Positions 11,225 through 24,951 of a stretch of 64,000 nucleotides of DNA are shown here, piece after piece; positions within the stretch are counted from its first letter, which is position 1, and each line of letters begins with the position of its first letter. The DNA lies in contig CP136490.1 in assembly GCA_032768795.1 (NCBI GenBank), positions 7,006,001 to 7,070,000 of the forward strand. The letters run 5' to 3'. A program made the translations under genes and the position numbers. The stretch is from Tremella fuciformis. Lineage: Eukaryota; Basidiomycota; Tremellomycetes; Tremellales; Tremellaceae. The notes below the pieces were generated by a model. It was not told the origin of the DNA. It saw only the letters and a list, made by a program, of their open reading frames with translations, and did no database searches.

Positions 11225-11395
11225 CATGCCTGTCCCGGATGCATGTTTGCAGTGTACTGTGGAGATAGTGACCGTTCGCTGTCAAGGTGATTTGACAAAC
11301 TCGCTACCAGCTTTGAGGCGGGCCACTGTGCGCTCAAGACCAAGGACAGACATGACAACCGGTACACTTGGGCCTTTCTACACCTATCAGCCCAG

Positions 11396-14636
<3,241 letters not shown>

Positions 14637-15563
14637 CAACGCAGTCGTACCGACGGGCGTCCGATTAACTGCCCTGTGAAGCAGTGCATACCATGCTAGG
14701 CCCTAGCGAATGGACTAAGTGAGTCGCCACATCGGGATGTTGCGCAGTTCAACTGCGCCCCTGTCCCATGTTCAAGCTGCCGATGCCATCAGATCCCTGC
14801 CCCATCGAGTGATATATTATCCCTGACCGACTAATGGGCACATGGTACTCAAAAAGCACTATCGGTCCGCATCCGAATCAGGGAGTGCCTGCGAGTAGAG
14901 GGGCAAAGGTGTGCTTGTTCTCATCGGCGACCTTCATCTTACACAGTCATTGAGGGCTGTTTGTATTTACAGCAGCATCTCGCAGCCCTGACTCCGAAAG
15001 CCCGTCCAGTGTGCGCCCAGAGCGTCATATGGATTTGATGTCGTCTGGAGCTGAACTTGGCGACGGTTTTGGGGGCATCATAATGCGGCTCTCCGCTCAC
15101 GAATGGTCAAGCTGGCATTGCAAACGGTTGGCGCGAGATTCCCGATAGGATCGTTTTTCGATACTCGATGAATTGTCCTCTACGGAGTTTGCAAAAGACT
15201 TGTCGTCATCGGGGAGTGTGCACGGTCCAGGCCTTCATACAGGACCCCTTGAGCAACAGTGGTAATTACATTGTTGCAAAATAAGCTCTCGTATTAGCAG
15301 ATTGGAAGCCTCATTTCGAAATGTGACTCGTGCGTCGGAAGCCCTTCATCGTCCAAAGATGCTGTACGCGCTTGACGATTTGCTATTTTCGAAACGAAGG
15401 CGGCAAGCCCACCTTTCAGCGCCTCAAGCAAGTAAATTGTGACGGGGATGGGAGGCTCGCCCAGTTTCTCCCAAAAGGCGGTCTTGAGTCCAAGTGCACT
15501 GTCCATCTTAGCATATTTGCCGTCTAATCATTTGAGACCAACAAACTCAGACCAGACGCGCAC
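14637..15563. other. Intergenic at the left edge of the accessory island
   Basis: About 930 bp without a supportable gene. Composition is more mixed than in the housekeeping part. I saw no LTR ends, tRNA or repeat pairs. It probably holds the 3' UTR of ADD66 and the promoter of the unknown gene at 15564. Confidence 0.5.
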
Positions 15564-16547
15564 ATGAGGGACCCATGGCTGTCAGCACGACGTGGGTATA
15601 CGCGGTCAAGGGGATGCTTGACGAAGCTCCTCAGTGGTTGCACCAGGTCCGTTGAGAGTCTCGAGGACGAACGGCGCGGTACAGGGGACACGGGACAGTA
15701 TAATGAGCCCAGCCTCGTGGAGGAGATCAAGACGCGTCGTCTCGCTGCCTTCAAGTTTTTGCCCTACCGCGCCCTTGCTGATGCGTATCGCGTCGAGTAC
15801 CAGGCTGCCAAAATTAAGGACGACGATTCTCTCGCCACACATGTAGACTCGAAGGTTGCGCGCATGCAGCGTGATATTGGGGACATGAACATCATCGACG
15901 ATGTCAGCAAGATCAGGGATTTACTCTTAGACGACACCTTCCGGCACCCTAACCGCAGTTTGCGTGAGCCGCTCTCCTTTGCTCAATGTCTCAACAGCTG
16001 GAGAGCCACCAGTGCAAGGATCGAATCCTCCAATCACGGTCTCCGCAGAGAGGCGTGGGCCGAGTACATAGAGACTCGTATCCTGCCCAAAGAAATCCTG
16101 GAAATCGAAGACCCGTATCTCAAAGCTGAGCTTGCCGAACTCATGTCCACCGAGGAAAACGTATTGCGGCAGCAGGGGTTGACCCCTCCTACGGAGGTGT
16201 GGAGAGTCCCCAGTGGCGCCATATCGGAAGAGGCTGAAGCTGAGGCTAAGAGGGCGATTTGGGCAGCGCTGGAGAGAACTCGAGAAAGATCTCACTTCTT
16301 CACCCAGTGGTCCGAACCTGAATCAAACTGGGAAGCGACTTTCGGAATCAGGCAGAAGACCGTGCTGAGGACACTCGGCGAACAGTACTGCGAAGCCTTC
16401 AAAAGTCTGATGAGGACACACGATGAGGCTCTAGCGAAATGTCGACACACGGAGCCACGCTTCCGTCTGCGCCCAATCCAGAGGGGTCAGCTTCCGGACC
16501 CCCGTTCGTCCTTGGTCGAATGGTCTGCAAATACCATTGTTGGATGA
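15564..16547 (+). CDS. Unknown single-exon protein, family-X member 1
   Basis: Intronless ORF of 327 aa with no domain I recognise, no signal peptide and no membrane segment. It is predicted largely helical and charged. Its C-terminal half resembles the proteins encoded at 17429 and 36550. The shared pattern is a helix with an acidic-proline segment (EILEIEDPYLKAELAEL), then about 50 variable residues, then a motif R-x3-S-[HR]-[FY]-[FY]-T (here RTRERSHFFTQWSEPE), then a final helix G-x-[QRK]-[FY]-x-[DE]-x-[FY] (GEQYCEAF). Similarity is weak, so these look like fast-diverging paralogs. The ATG at 15564 is the first in frame. Intronless structure is unusual here, where nearly every housekeeping gene is spliced. 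Function unknown. Confidence 0.65.
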   Translation: MRDPWLSARRGYTRSRGCLTKLLSGCTRSVESLEDERRGTGDTGQYNEPSLVEEIKTRRLAAFKFLPYRALADAYRVEYQAAKIKDDDSLATHVDSKVARMQRDIGDMNIIDDVSKIRDLLLDDTFRHPNRSLREPLSFAQCLNSWRATSARIESSNHGLRREAWAEYIETRILPKEILEIEDPYLKAELAELMSTEENVLRQQGLTPPTEVWRVPSGAISEEAEAEAKRAIWAALERTRERSHFFTQWSEPESNWEATFGIRQKTVLRTLGEQYCEAFKSLMRTHDEALAKCRHTEPRFRLRPIQRGQLPDPRSSLVEWSANTIVG

Positions 16548-17428
16548 TAGCAGAGGGTATTTGAGAGCTCATTTGCTCGGGCGGGCGGGTGTGCCGCAAC
16601 GGCATCATCAGGCAGCATTGCTCGAGGCATCTCAGCTCCTCCTCCCCCCCCCCCCCCTCTTTTTTATGTGATACACCGACTCAGTCAGACAGCTCCATGC
16701 TCCGCTCTGTGCACCACCCGAGTTCGCAGAAGCGATTGGTCCCTTGCATCCCTAAGTAAAACATGTCCGACGTAGTGACCGAATATATATGTTCCCTACC
16801 TGCCGCTGAGTGCTTAATGGAATAGTTGTGAGGCTAAGAGTGGGTCAAATGGTCCTGCATGGATACTGTAACGGTTCTATGGGGAATGGCTCTTGATTGT
16901 CAGTGCGAGTCGTTCCGACTCTTCTGCAAGGACACCGACACGGGCTCACCTTGACCAGCGAACTGTGCCGAAGTGTTGACAACTGGCATTTGGGGATGGC
17001 TGCATTGCATTTATTGTGCTCAGTGAGTGTGAGGCCCTTGAGACGTTTATGTATGTGGCCCGTTCTGTACTCGTTGACTCCTGGGCCAAGCCAAAAGCGA
17101 CTTATATGCCCCTTTTTATCAAATGTCATGTTACTGGAGCGACCCGGCTCCACCGTGCTTGATATCTCGAATCATAACGTAATGTAAAGCAGGGTAATCG
17201 AACCTTCGATCTTGACGTCTTCCTGGTCCAGACCGCCAGGAAAACGCCTTCTCGTGAGACCGCCATTCAGTGCGGAGCAGAAAGGGAAAGACAGGCGAGC
17301 CCCTTCAGACTGCCTAGCGTTTCGAACACATATATCTCGAGCTTCCCCCTTCTTATCCCTGAATATATATTCGGTGTCTTCTCACTTTCCATCTGCAGCA
17401 CGTAACTGACCACTTGACTGACGTCTCT
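16548..17428. other. Intergenic with poly-C tract and promoter of family-X member 2
   Basis: No gene is seen. A run of 14 C at 16644-16657 is followed by a T run. A TATA-like element is listed separately at 17364-17371. A minus-strand string near 17180-17250 resembles a tRNA T-arm but does not fold as a tRNA. Confidence 0.5.
17364..17371 (+). promoter_or_regulatory. TATA-like box upstream of family-X member 2
   Basis: TATATATT-type sequence about 60 bp before the ATG at 17429. Confidence 0.4.
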
Positions 17429-18337
17429 ATGTCCACCTGGATCAATGACCCCAACATCACTCCAACATGGCAAGACGTGGCTTCAGCAAGCCACTCTGAC
17501 ATGACAGAGGTATCAGCTTCACAACGGGGTTGTACAGCGTTTCCCCCGGACTGGGACGTCCAGTCACCCGTCGAAACCCAGCCACAAAGTCTCGACTCCG
17601 ACCCGGACGTCAGGCCTGAGTCGCAAAAGTATTTGCCCAGGCTCCCCGAAGCCAGACACTTCTTGCGAGCCATACCCCACCCGGGAGAATCTTGGCAGCC
17701 GTCCTGCTTCGAAGAGAAGTGGTGCTTCTTGAACCGTCACACCAAGGATATGCAAACAATCACGGACTCAGCAGACATTGGCATTTTGTGTGATGAAGAC
17801 AAGTATTATGACGAGAAGAACATCCTAGAGCCCTTGCCTATGGCCCACGTTGACGATTTTTACGAAAACTTGGCAAGCCGGAGTTTCGCTGCGAATATGC
17901 TCTTGAGCGACAAGAGCTTGGCCGAGTATTTTCAGGATCAGCTCATGCCTCAAGACGTGTACCGTCTGAGGGACCCGGAGCTCTACGATGAGTTCACTCG
18001 CTTGTTTGCGGAGGGTAGTAGGCGACTAGCATCTCATCATATCGAGCCTGGACCACGTAGAATCGCACGGATAGGTGCGGAAGCAGAAAGGTTCAGCGCC
18101 AATAGCGAGACTGCGTTCAAGGAGGCGGTCGACTGGATGCGACAAGCATCGCATTACTTCACAGCTTATCCTGACCCGGATGAGACGTTGTCTGCTCATC
18201 AGAAGACAATGAAACAAGCGGGACAACGTTTCTGGGATCAGTACTACCGCTTCAAGGCGGCCTATTCTCACTCGAAGCGCAAGGGAAGCCGAGTCAGTGA
18301 GGGCGAATTGACGAGCGACCCACACCAATACAAGTAG
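17429..18337 (+). CDS. Unknown single-exon protein, family-X member 2
   Basis: Intronless, 302 aa from the first in-frame ATG (MSTWINDPN). No known domain, signal peptide or membrane helix. The N-terminal third is polar and probably disordered. Residues from about 150 to the end carry the shared family pattern: SFAANMLLSDKSLAEYF, a DPELYDEFTRLF helix, then RQASHYFTAYPDPDETL and AGQRFWDQYYRF. The segment A-N-x-L-L-S-D and the [HR]Y[FY]TA[YH]P motif are shared most clearly with the protein at 36550, less clearly with the one at 15564. A basic KRKGSR string lies near the C-terminus. A chromovirus inserted 183 bp downstream. Confidence 0.68.
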   Translation: MSTWINDPNITPTWQDVASASHSDMTEVSASQRGCTAFPPDWDVQSPVETQPQSLDSDPDVRPESQKYLPRLPEARHFLRAIPHPGESWQPSCFEEKWCFLNRHTKDMQTITDSADIGILCDEDKYYDEKNILEPLPMAHVDDFYENLASRSFAANMLLSDKSLAEYFQDQLMPQDVYRLRDPELYDEFTRLFAEGSRRLASHHIEPGPRRIARIGAEAERFSANSETAFKEAVDWMRQASHYFTAYPDPDETLSAHQKTMKQAGQRFWDQYYRFKAAYSHSKRKGSRVSEGELTSDPHQYK

Positions 18338-18520
18338 ATCTCCAAGGAACTGGCCAAGACCCAGGATATGCAGACCAGGGCCTGGGTCAGGAGTTCTGTG
18401 ATGGATGTGTGTCCCGCTTCAGCATCATCTCTTGTGCCTACAATACAGTATCACCCTCAGTCCTGCAGATTTCCCTAGGTCTGGTGATGCAAATTTTGGA
18501 TCCCATTTCGGGAGGAGTGC

Positions 18521-18924
18521 TGTCACGGGGCCTGGCCGGTCGTCGACTGATAGGCCCTCTCACACGTGCTGCCTGTCGATCTGTCTCTGTCCTCCACGAG
18601 AAGGTGTGTCCTACAGCCTCTCGTGCGTCGACAACACGGCTGCGCCGTTACTTTCTATCCATGGGACTCAATACCACGGTGCTAAGGACGGTCTACGGGT
18701 GAGGACTTGTATATATATCACCCGTGCCCTCCTCTGCACCGCCTTGGGCTTTCTCCTTGAAACACCATCGACGAGGCTCGAGCTCTAAAGTCGTCGAGGC
18801 TACTCGAGCGTCGTCGAGGCTACTCGAGGATCGACGATAGGCTCACGTGTTTGACAGGCGTGCTGGGCTGGAACGAGGCTCGTAGGCGTGCTTTGGTGAT
18901 CATGGAGGCGTGGCCGACGTGACA
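18521..18924 (-). repeat. 3' LTR of the chromovirus (404 bp)
   Basis: Pairs with 28580-28963. It contains a tandem 20-bp unit (18791-18810, 18811-18830) present once in the other LTR. It also has a TATA stretch near 18710-18719 and ends TG...CA with a 6-bp inverted repeat TGTCAC/GTGACA. Confidence 0.95.
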
Positions 18925-18938
18925 CTCTGCCCCCCTCT
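18925..18938 (-). other. Polypurine tract of the chromovirus
   Basis: On the minus strand AGAGGGGGGCAGAG lies directly before the 3' LTR, the position of the plus-strand primer in LTR retrotransposons. Confidence 0.8.
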
Positions 18939-19543
18939 GAAATCGAGCTCCTGCGAGATGGCGGGCGAGGCGGGGCAGCTTGTATGGCCTGAGCCTTTGC
19001 TCCCGCCTCGCGCTAAGCCGTATCTTTTGGTCATTCCTCGCAGGGCTGATCCCGAGGGTCTGTGGGTGTGTAAGCAGGGCCTGGTCTCGTCGACGGTCCG
19101 TCCTTCTTGGTCGCTCGAGGTCTCGCGCAGCTGGTGCTATCTTTCTAGGCGCTAGTCGGGGCGTAGGCTGTGTTGCCGTCGTGGAGTGACTAACGGGCAC
19201 AGGTAGTGTGCAGCCCGCATGTGTCCCGAAGCGCGTGGTGTCGAGGGTGATCCCTGTGCTGGATAGCCCGCCCGTTGCTGAGCTATAGGCATCTCATGCT
19301 GGAATTTGCGCGTATGTAAGTCGACCTCGAGTCGACCTCGGCCACGAGGCCGGGGTCAGATTGCCCAATGCGGCAGTCGCCGCGAGATAACCGGTGATTG
19401 CCGCTCCGCGCTACGCCCTTCTGTCGATCATGTTGCTCGTTGCTAGGCAACAAGTCGCCAAACTGTCTTGAAAAGTCGTGTTGCCTGCTCTCGTCGTCAA
19501 GTGCCCTCTCGTCCCTCGTCCCCGCCATGTCCCCTCCAAAAGG

Positions 19544-19549
19544 TATAAA
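19544..19549 (+). promoter_or_regulatory. TATA box of the antisense gene
   Basis: TATAAA 61 bp before the ATG at 19610, on the strand opposite to the chromovirus coding strand. Confidence 0.55.
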
Positions 19550-19609
19550 CCCCCTCTCGACGAGGCTACTCGTCCCGTCCATTCCAAACTCTCCACTCCA
19601 ACGCATCAT

Positions 19610-21361
19610 ATGTTCTCCAACGCCACCGATCCCTCCCTCAAAATCGTCCTCCGAGGACGACCTCTACGCCTGGTCACGATGACCAAAACCCCTTCCCCCA
19701 GCCCCACGACGCCGCCATCCTCCCCCGAGTCGGCTGTCGACGCTCCCCCTCCTCAACTGTTCCCTCGATGGGCGGTCCGTCCTCGAACTCCGGAGCCCAC
19801 ACCGGTCGAGGAGATCGACGAGCTCGTCGATGAGCTCGACTGGTCGGATGCGGCCAGTGCTGCGCCAAGCGGTGAGTGATTGTTGAGCCACCCTACTGCT
19901 TGTATTGATGCCCAGGGCGTACAGCGATTCTGCGCTCGCTAGCAGACATACACGCCGAGATCCGTCGGCACCAGGGGACCGTCAGAGCCGCTAGGGAGAG
20001 TAGCTGTGCTACCTCCTCTACGTCCAGCGGCTACTCAGACGCCTCGCCCCCGTCTTCCCAGGCTTCCGACGCGGCTTTTGCTGGCGAGAGTCGCTATCGA
20101 GAAGCCCACTCCTTGCCGTTCGAGCCGGCCTTGCCTCGGCCTCTTCGCCCCTACATTGGTGGTGGGACCGGATCCCCCATCATACCGCCCTATCCCCTCG
20201 TCCCCCTCGGCTCGCCTATCCTTCTCCTTCCCCCGCCTTCTATGCCTCCGCCATCCCGCTCTCCGACTCCGGCAATCAACCCACGCCGCCGGCGTCGAGT
20301 CGAGTTGCCCGGTTCCCCAGGCAACACTCCCCTGCCAACGATACCGCCTCCCCTCTCCCCAACCCCAAAGCGTCGTCGCGTGTCGCCTGTTGGCGGCATG
20401 TACTCCTCTCGCCTGCGTTCAGCCTCAACCCGGTATCTTGGGGTGTCTGAGGTAGCCGATGCTCTCCCGGCCGCCGTGGACAACGCAGGTGTAGGAGAAG
20501 ACGTCGTGGAGGGGAGCATCTCGACGGGAGACGGATCCGAAGCGGGCAGCGAAGGATCCGTTGGGAATCCGAAGCGGGCAGTGGAGGATCCGATGGGGAG
20601 GGAAGCGAGGCGTCGTCGAGGCTACTCGAGGCTGGCCCTCGAGTCCGGTGTAGGAATGCGCTGGACCGCGCCTTTTTCGGTACGTCCGCCATCTGTTGAG
20701 GTCCCCGCTCATTCCCAGGGCCATTCTACCCGACGTTCGGCCGGGGATCGAATAGGACCCTCCCATGGGCCCTGGTGCGTTGTTGTCTTCTACTCTCCAG
20801 CCTCTCACGCTGATCTTGCAGGCTCAGGCAAAAGGGCGACCTCTCCGCACGCTCAACGGCCGCCAGCGATGCCAGCGGTGTCGTTCGGACAACTTGCCGT
20901 GTAGGGTCCTAGATGGAGGCGGGCCGAAGTTGAAGTGCTACACCTGTGGCACAGCCTCAGGTTGCTCGTTCAACTCCAGCCCGACTCCTCGACGACCCGC
21001 CGGCTCGTCCTCGACACCCAGAGCTCGCCGGGCTGTGAGCTTCGCGGATGTCGACCCGCCTTCGCCGACTCCCGCCCCCACGCCTGTTGTCGGCCCGGCC
21101 GCCTTCACCGACCGACTTCGCCGGTCGGTTCGTCAACCCGTGCCGGCTCCCGTGCCGCCTCCGACGCCGCCTCCGGTGTCGACTCCTGCCCGCCCATCCA
21201 CGCCAGCTCCCTTGTCGTGGACTCCCTCGACGAGGCTCGACATCGGTGTCCTTCAGCACCATGTCACGCTGGCCCAGTCCATCCCGGCGGACAGGGCGTA
21301 CCACGTCGAGGAGGCGAGGCGGCACGCGAGTGTCAGACCTGTACCCGGTGACCTGTATTAG
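19610..21361 (+). CDS. Proline-rich, cysteine-motif protein encoded antisense inside the chromovirus
   Basis: Candidate spliced gene on the strand opposite to gag-pol, between pol and the 3' LTR. Four exons (19610-19871, 19916-20647, 20719-20774, 20822-21361) with GT-AG introns of 44, 71 and 47 nt join to exactly 530 codons (529 aa). The protein is Pro/Ser/Arg-rich and probably disordered. It has basic clusters (PRRRRRVE, PKRRRV) fit for nuclear import and one ordered-looking patch: C367-x2-C370-x6-C377, then C389-x2-C392-x5-C398, likely a metal-binding pair of half-sites. I do not recognise it as a standard Zn2Cys6 domain, though CQRCR resembles one. A TATA box sits 61 bp before the start. 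Evidence for a real gene is the frame-consistent splicing, the TATA box and the cysteine spacing. The 71-nt intron is the weakest point. It could be a captured host gene or an accessory retroelement gene. Confidence 0.6.
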
Positions 21362-22325
21362 ATCCAACTAAAGCTCACCTAAATCAATCTATCGGTTCAA
21401 GCTGCTAACTATTAACGACTATTCGTAACAGATAGTAACGAACAAGAGTAGAGTGGAACCAAGCTGGGTGAGGAGCGATCAGACTCACTTCACTTATCTA
21501 TCTCTCGTCACTGGTACGGTCGATTCTCTAAGTAGACGTTCTATCTAGAGGACTAGTTAACTAGATCGCTGAGGAACTTCCTCTGCGATCTTCCTTCTTA
21601 AGTATCTGCTGACTCTCGCCCGCTCTCACTCTGATCCTTCTAGCATCGTCCTTCGTGGATCGTTCCATCGTTCTCCTAGTCGCTTCTACTCGTTCCCAAT
21701 ACTCTCTAGTATTCTCTCGTCGTCTCTCTTCTCTTCTATCGTCTTCTCTCCGCGCTGGCTTGCATCTAATCTCCTTGCGTGCCCGTCGTCGTCCTTATCG
21801 TCCTCGGTCTCCGCCCCGTGGCCCTGACTGTGAGATAACTCTATCCTCCGTTATCGTGGACCTGACTCTTGTCCTTGCGTGCGTTCCTATCTCAACTCGG
21901 CCGATGGAAGACTGAGACGTATCCTTCTATCGTTCTCCAGGTTGTTCTAGCGCTTTCAAGAGCAAGTCGTAGTTATTCGTGACTAATAGTGACGGTTCTA
22001 TCGTACTCACGTTCTTTGGTTCGTAGGATCCTTTGGATGTTTCCGTCGGAAGTTGCCTCGTGGTAGTCTCGTGGTCAGGATGCCGTGTCGGTTTCCTGAC
22101 AGCGAGGCTCCTGGGGCTGGACCTTAGGGCGATGGTCGGGCCCATGTTCGACGACGTGGCGGAGGCGAGTGGTTCGGGGTCGTGAATGTAGATAGTGTAC
22201 ATAGTTCTTTCTTAGCTCATGTTCATATGCCGTGTTGTTCATGTTGTACAGGGGATGCAGGGATAGGACTCAGCTTGGGTGACGAATCTCGATCCAGATC
22301 ATCGTCACCGCCAGTAGTCCATGCG
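21362..22325. other. Non-coding stretch inside the chromovirus between the antisense gene and pol stop
   Basis: About 960 bp with no convincing ORF; a minus-strand frame at 22202-21927 (91 aa) has no recognisable motif. The sequence is rich in CTC/TCG pyrimidine strings and short repeats of the form ATAGTAACGA. It should hold the 3' ends of the converging pol and antisense transcripts. Confidence 0.5.
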
Positions 22326-24951
22326 TTATATTCCTCTTGGTTTCCCTGGGTTCCTTTTGTGGAAGCTCTCGACGCTTTCGAGAGCACCAGTAATGTTCTC
22401 CACTGGTTCCCAGGTCGTCTCCTCATCTGTTCCTTCGTACCCCACCCACTCGACGAGGTACTCCACCTTTCTGCCCCTTTTCCTCGAGTCAACGACGTTC
22501 TTCACCTCATAGCTAGGGCCCTCGTCGTCGACCTCCACTGGTGGCGGAGGGTCGTAGGTCTGTCCAGGGATCCTCGGCGGGTGGTATGGCTTAAGACGGA
22601 GGACGTTGAAGACCGGGCTCACCCTCATCGTCGCCGGCAGCTCCAGCTTGTACGTTGATGGACCCGTCTTAGCGAGGATTTTGTATGGTCCCCCCCATTT
22701 GATGTCGAGCTTCTTCGAGGGTCGACGAGTCTTGATGTTCTCCATCGACAGCATGACCATATCATCCACCTTCAACACTGGCGCATCCCTTCTCTTTGCA
22801 TCGTAATACTTGGCGTACCGCTCATTGGCTTGCTGTATGGCTTGTTGGCAAGATCGGTGCACCTCGTCGAGGGACCCAAGCTTTTCCTTGACCGACGGTA
22901 TCTCCGCTCGCTCGGCGCTCTCTCTCAAGTCATCAGTCCATCGCGGCAAGTACCCAAAGTTCGCCTCGAACGGGCTCATCTTGATCGCCGAGTGCTGGGT
23001 ATTGTTATAGGCGAAGGCTGCTCTCTGCAGCAGACTCGACCAATTGTCTTGTCTGTGATCGCAGAATACCCGTAGGTACTGCTCGAGGACCTGATTGACT
23101 CGCTCTGTCTGCCCGTCGGTTTGGGGATGGAAGGCTGTCGACAGGCTGATCTTGATCCCCAGGGCCCCACACAGTGCTCCCCATAGTCGACTAGTGAACT
23201 TGCTCCCTCGATCAGATACGATGGATCTTGGCAACCCATGCTGCGCTACGACATTGTCGATGATGAGGTCGACGAGTCCCGCCGTTGTGAGGCGAGTCGT
23301 TGTCGGCACGAAGATAGCCCACTTCGTCAGGCGGTCTACCACGACGAGGATGGAGTTGAAGCCCTGGCTGCCGGGGAGCTCCTCGATGAAGTCCATGGAA
23401 ATTGCTTGCCACGGGCCTTCCGGGACTTCGAGACTCTGGAGGAGACCATGAGGGCGCTGCCTGCTTGTCTTTGTCCTCTGGCAGATGGCACAACCCTGTA
23501 CGTAGGCCTCAACATCGCGCCGCAGCCCCAGCCAACAGACGTCCCTCCTGAGCAACTCCAACATCTTGGTGATTCCCGGATGTCCCGCTAGGATCCCCTC
23601 ATGTCGATCCCTTATGGCTCGGAGCCGCCCATCGCCCTTGCCAGTGAGGTATAGCCGCCCATTGAGTCGCAGGGCCCCGCCAGGCTCTACCTTGGCTCGT
23701 GTGGGCTCGTCGAGGCCCATCCTTTGAACCAACCCAAACAGCTTGGGGAATCCCGCCGCATCAATCACCACTCCGTTCTCCTCCTTCTTGATCCTCTCCA
23801 ACTCTTCTCCAGCGTGCTCGAACTCCTCATCCTCCTCCCAGGTGCTCCGAGTACCCGCCTGCGGATCCTCTCTTGCCTCTGGATCTGGACTCGACGAGCC
23901 TCGTCGAGGCTCCTCGATGAGTGCCCGAAGCATGTACCCCAGCGACGTCTCGACCTTGCTTCCTTGGTCAAACCCAGGTAAGGCCTGCACTCGTTGCTCC
24001 TCCAGGTCCAATCCATCAGGCTTGTAGTCAGGCCTCCTCGACAGAGCGTCTGGGTAAGCCGCTTTGAGCCCGGGACGATACACGATTCGGAAGGAGAATC
24101 CTGCCAGGGCGTCGACCCATCGCGCAACCCGCCCACTCAGTTTCCTCGGCTCCATCCAATAGCTGAGGTTGTGATGATCCGTGAGGACCGTACAGCTTAC
24201 TTGCAGAAGGAGATGTCGCTTCCGCTTGAACGCCATCACTATCGCCAGGAACTCCTTCTCTGTAGTCGTCCAGTTCAACTCTGCCCCCGAAAACGACCCA
24301 GATTCTATGGCCACCGGGTGCTCGAGGCTCGTCGAGGGGTTAATCTGTGATATCACAAATCCCCACCCGTAGAGCGAAGCATCGGTCTGCACGATGGTCT
24401 CGAATGCAGGGTCGAAATGGGCCAATACAGGGGGCTCGCTCATTCGCCTTTTGATCTCTTCGAAGGCTCTTGCCTGCGCGTCTCCCCAACCAAACGGAAC
24501 TCCCTTCTTTGTCAGCAACACTAGGGGCAGCGCTACCTTGGCAAAGTTTGGTACGAAGCGGCGGTAATAGTTTGCCAGACCCAAGAACCGGCGTACTTCG
24601 AGCAGGTTGCTCGGTGCTGGGAAGTCCACGACGCCTTTCACATACTCCGGATTCGCTTCCACGCCGTCTCGGGAGATGACAAAGCCCAGGAAGTCGACCT
24701 TCCTCTTCTTGAACTCGGATTTCGACGCTTTCACGTACAGTCCCGCCTTCCGCAACGCCTCGAGTACCGCCTTTGTGAGGGAACGAAGCTCGTCGAGGCT
24801 CTTGGCGTGGACCAAGATGTCGTCGATGTAGATCACCACTCCTCGCCCAACGAACTCTCTAAGCACCTCGTTGAGGAAGTGCTGGAATACTGCTGGCGCG
24901 TTCTTCAAGCCATCTCGCACTACCAGGGACTCGAACATCCCCAGAGGCGTC

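Noticed and set aside
17150..17280. Minus-strand string GGTTCGATTACCCTGC resembling a tRNA T-arm
   Set aside because: The T stem does not pair, position 61 is not C, and no matching acceptor 5' half is present. Not a tRNA gene.
18910..19155. 81-codon frame starting in the chromovirus LTR
   Set aside because: It begins inside the LTR end and runs across the polypurine tract. No motif; chance frame.
20113..20904. Reading the antisense gene straight through to 20904 as its own protein
   Set aside because: Using introns 20648-20718 and 20775-20821 instead gives an in-frame 530-codon model that includes the cysteine motif. The read-through tail has no features.
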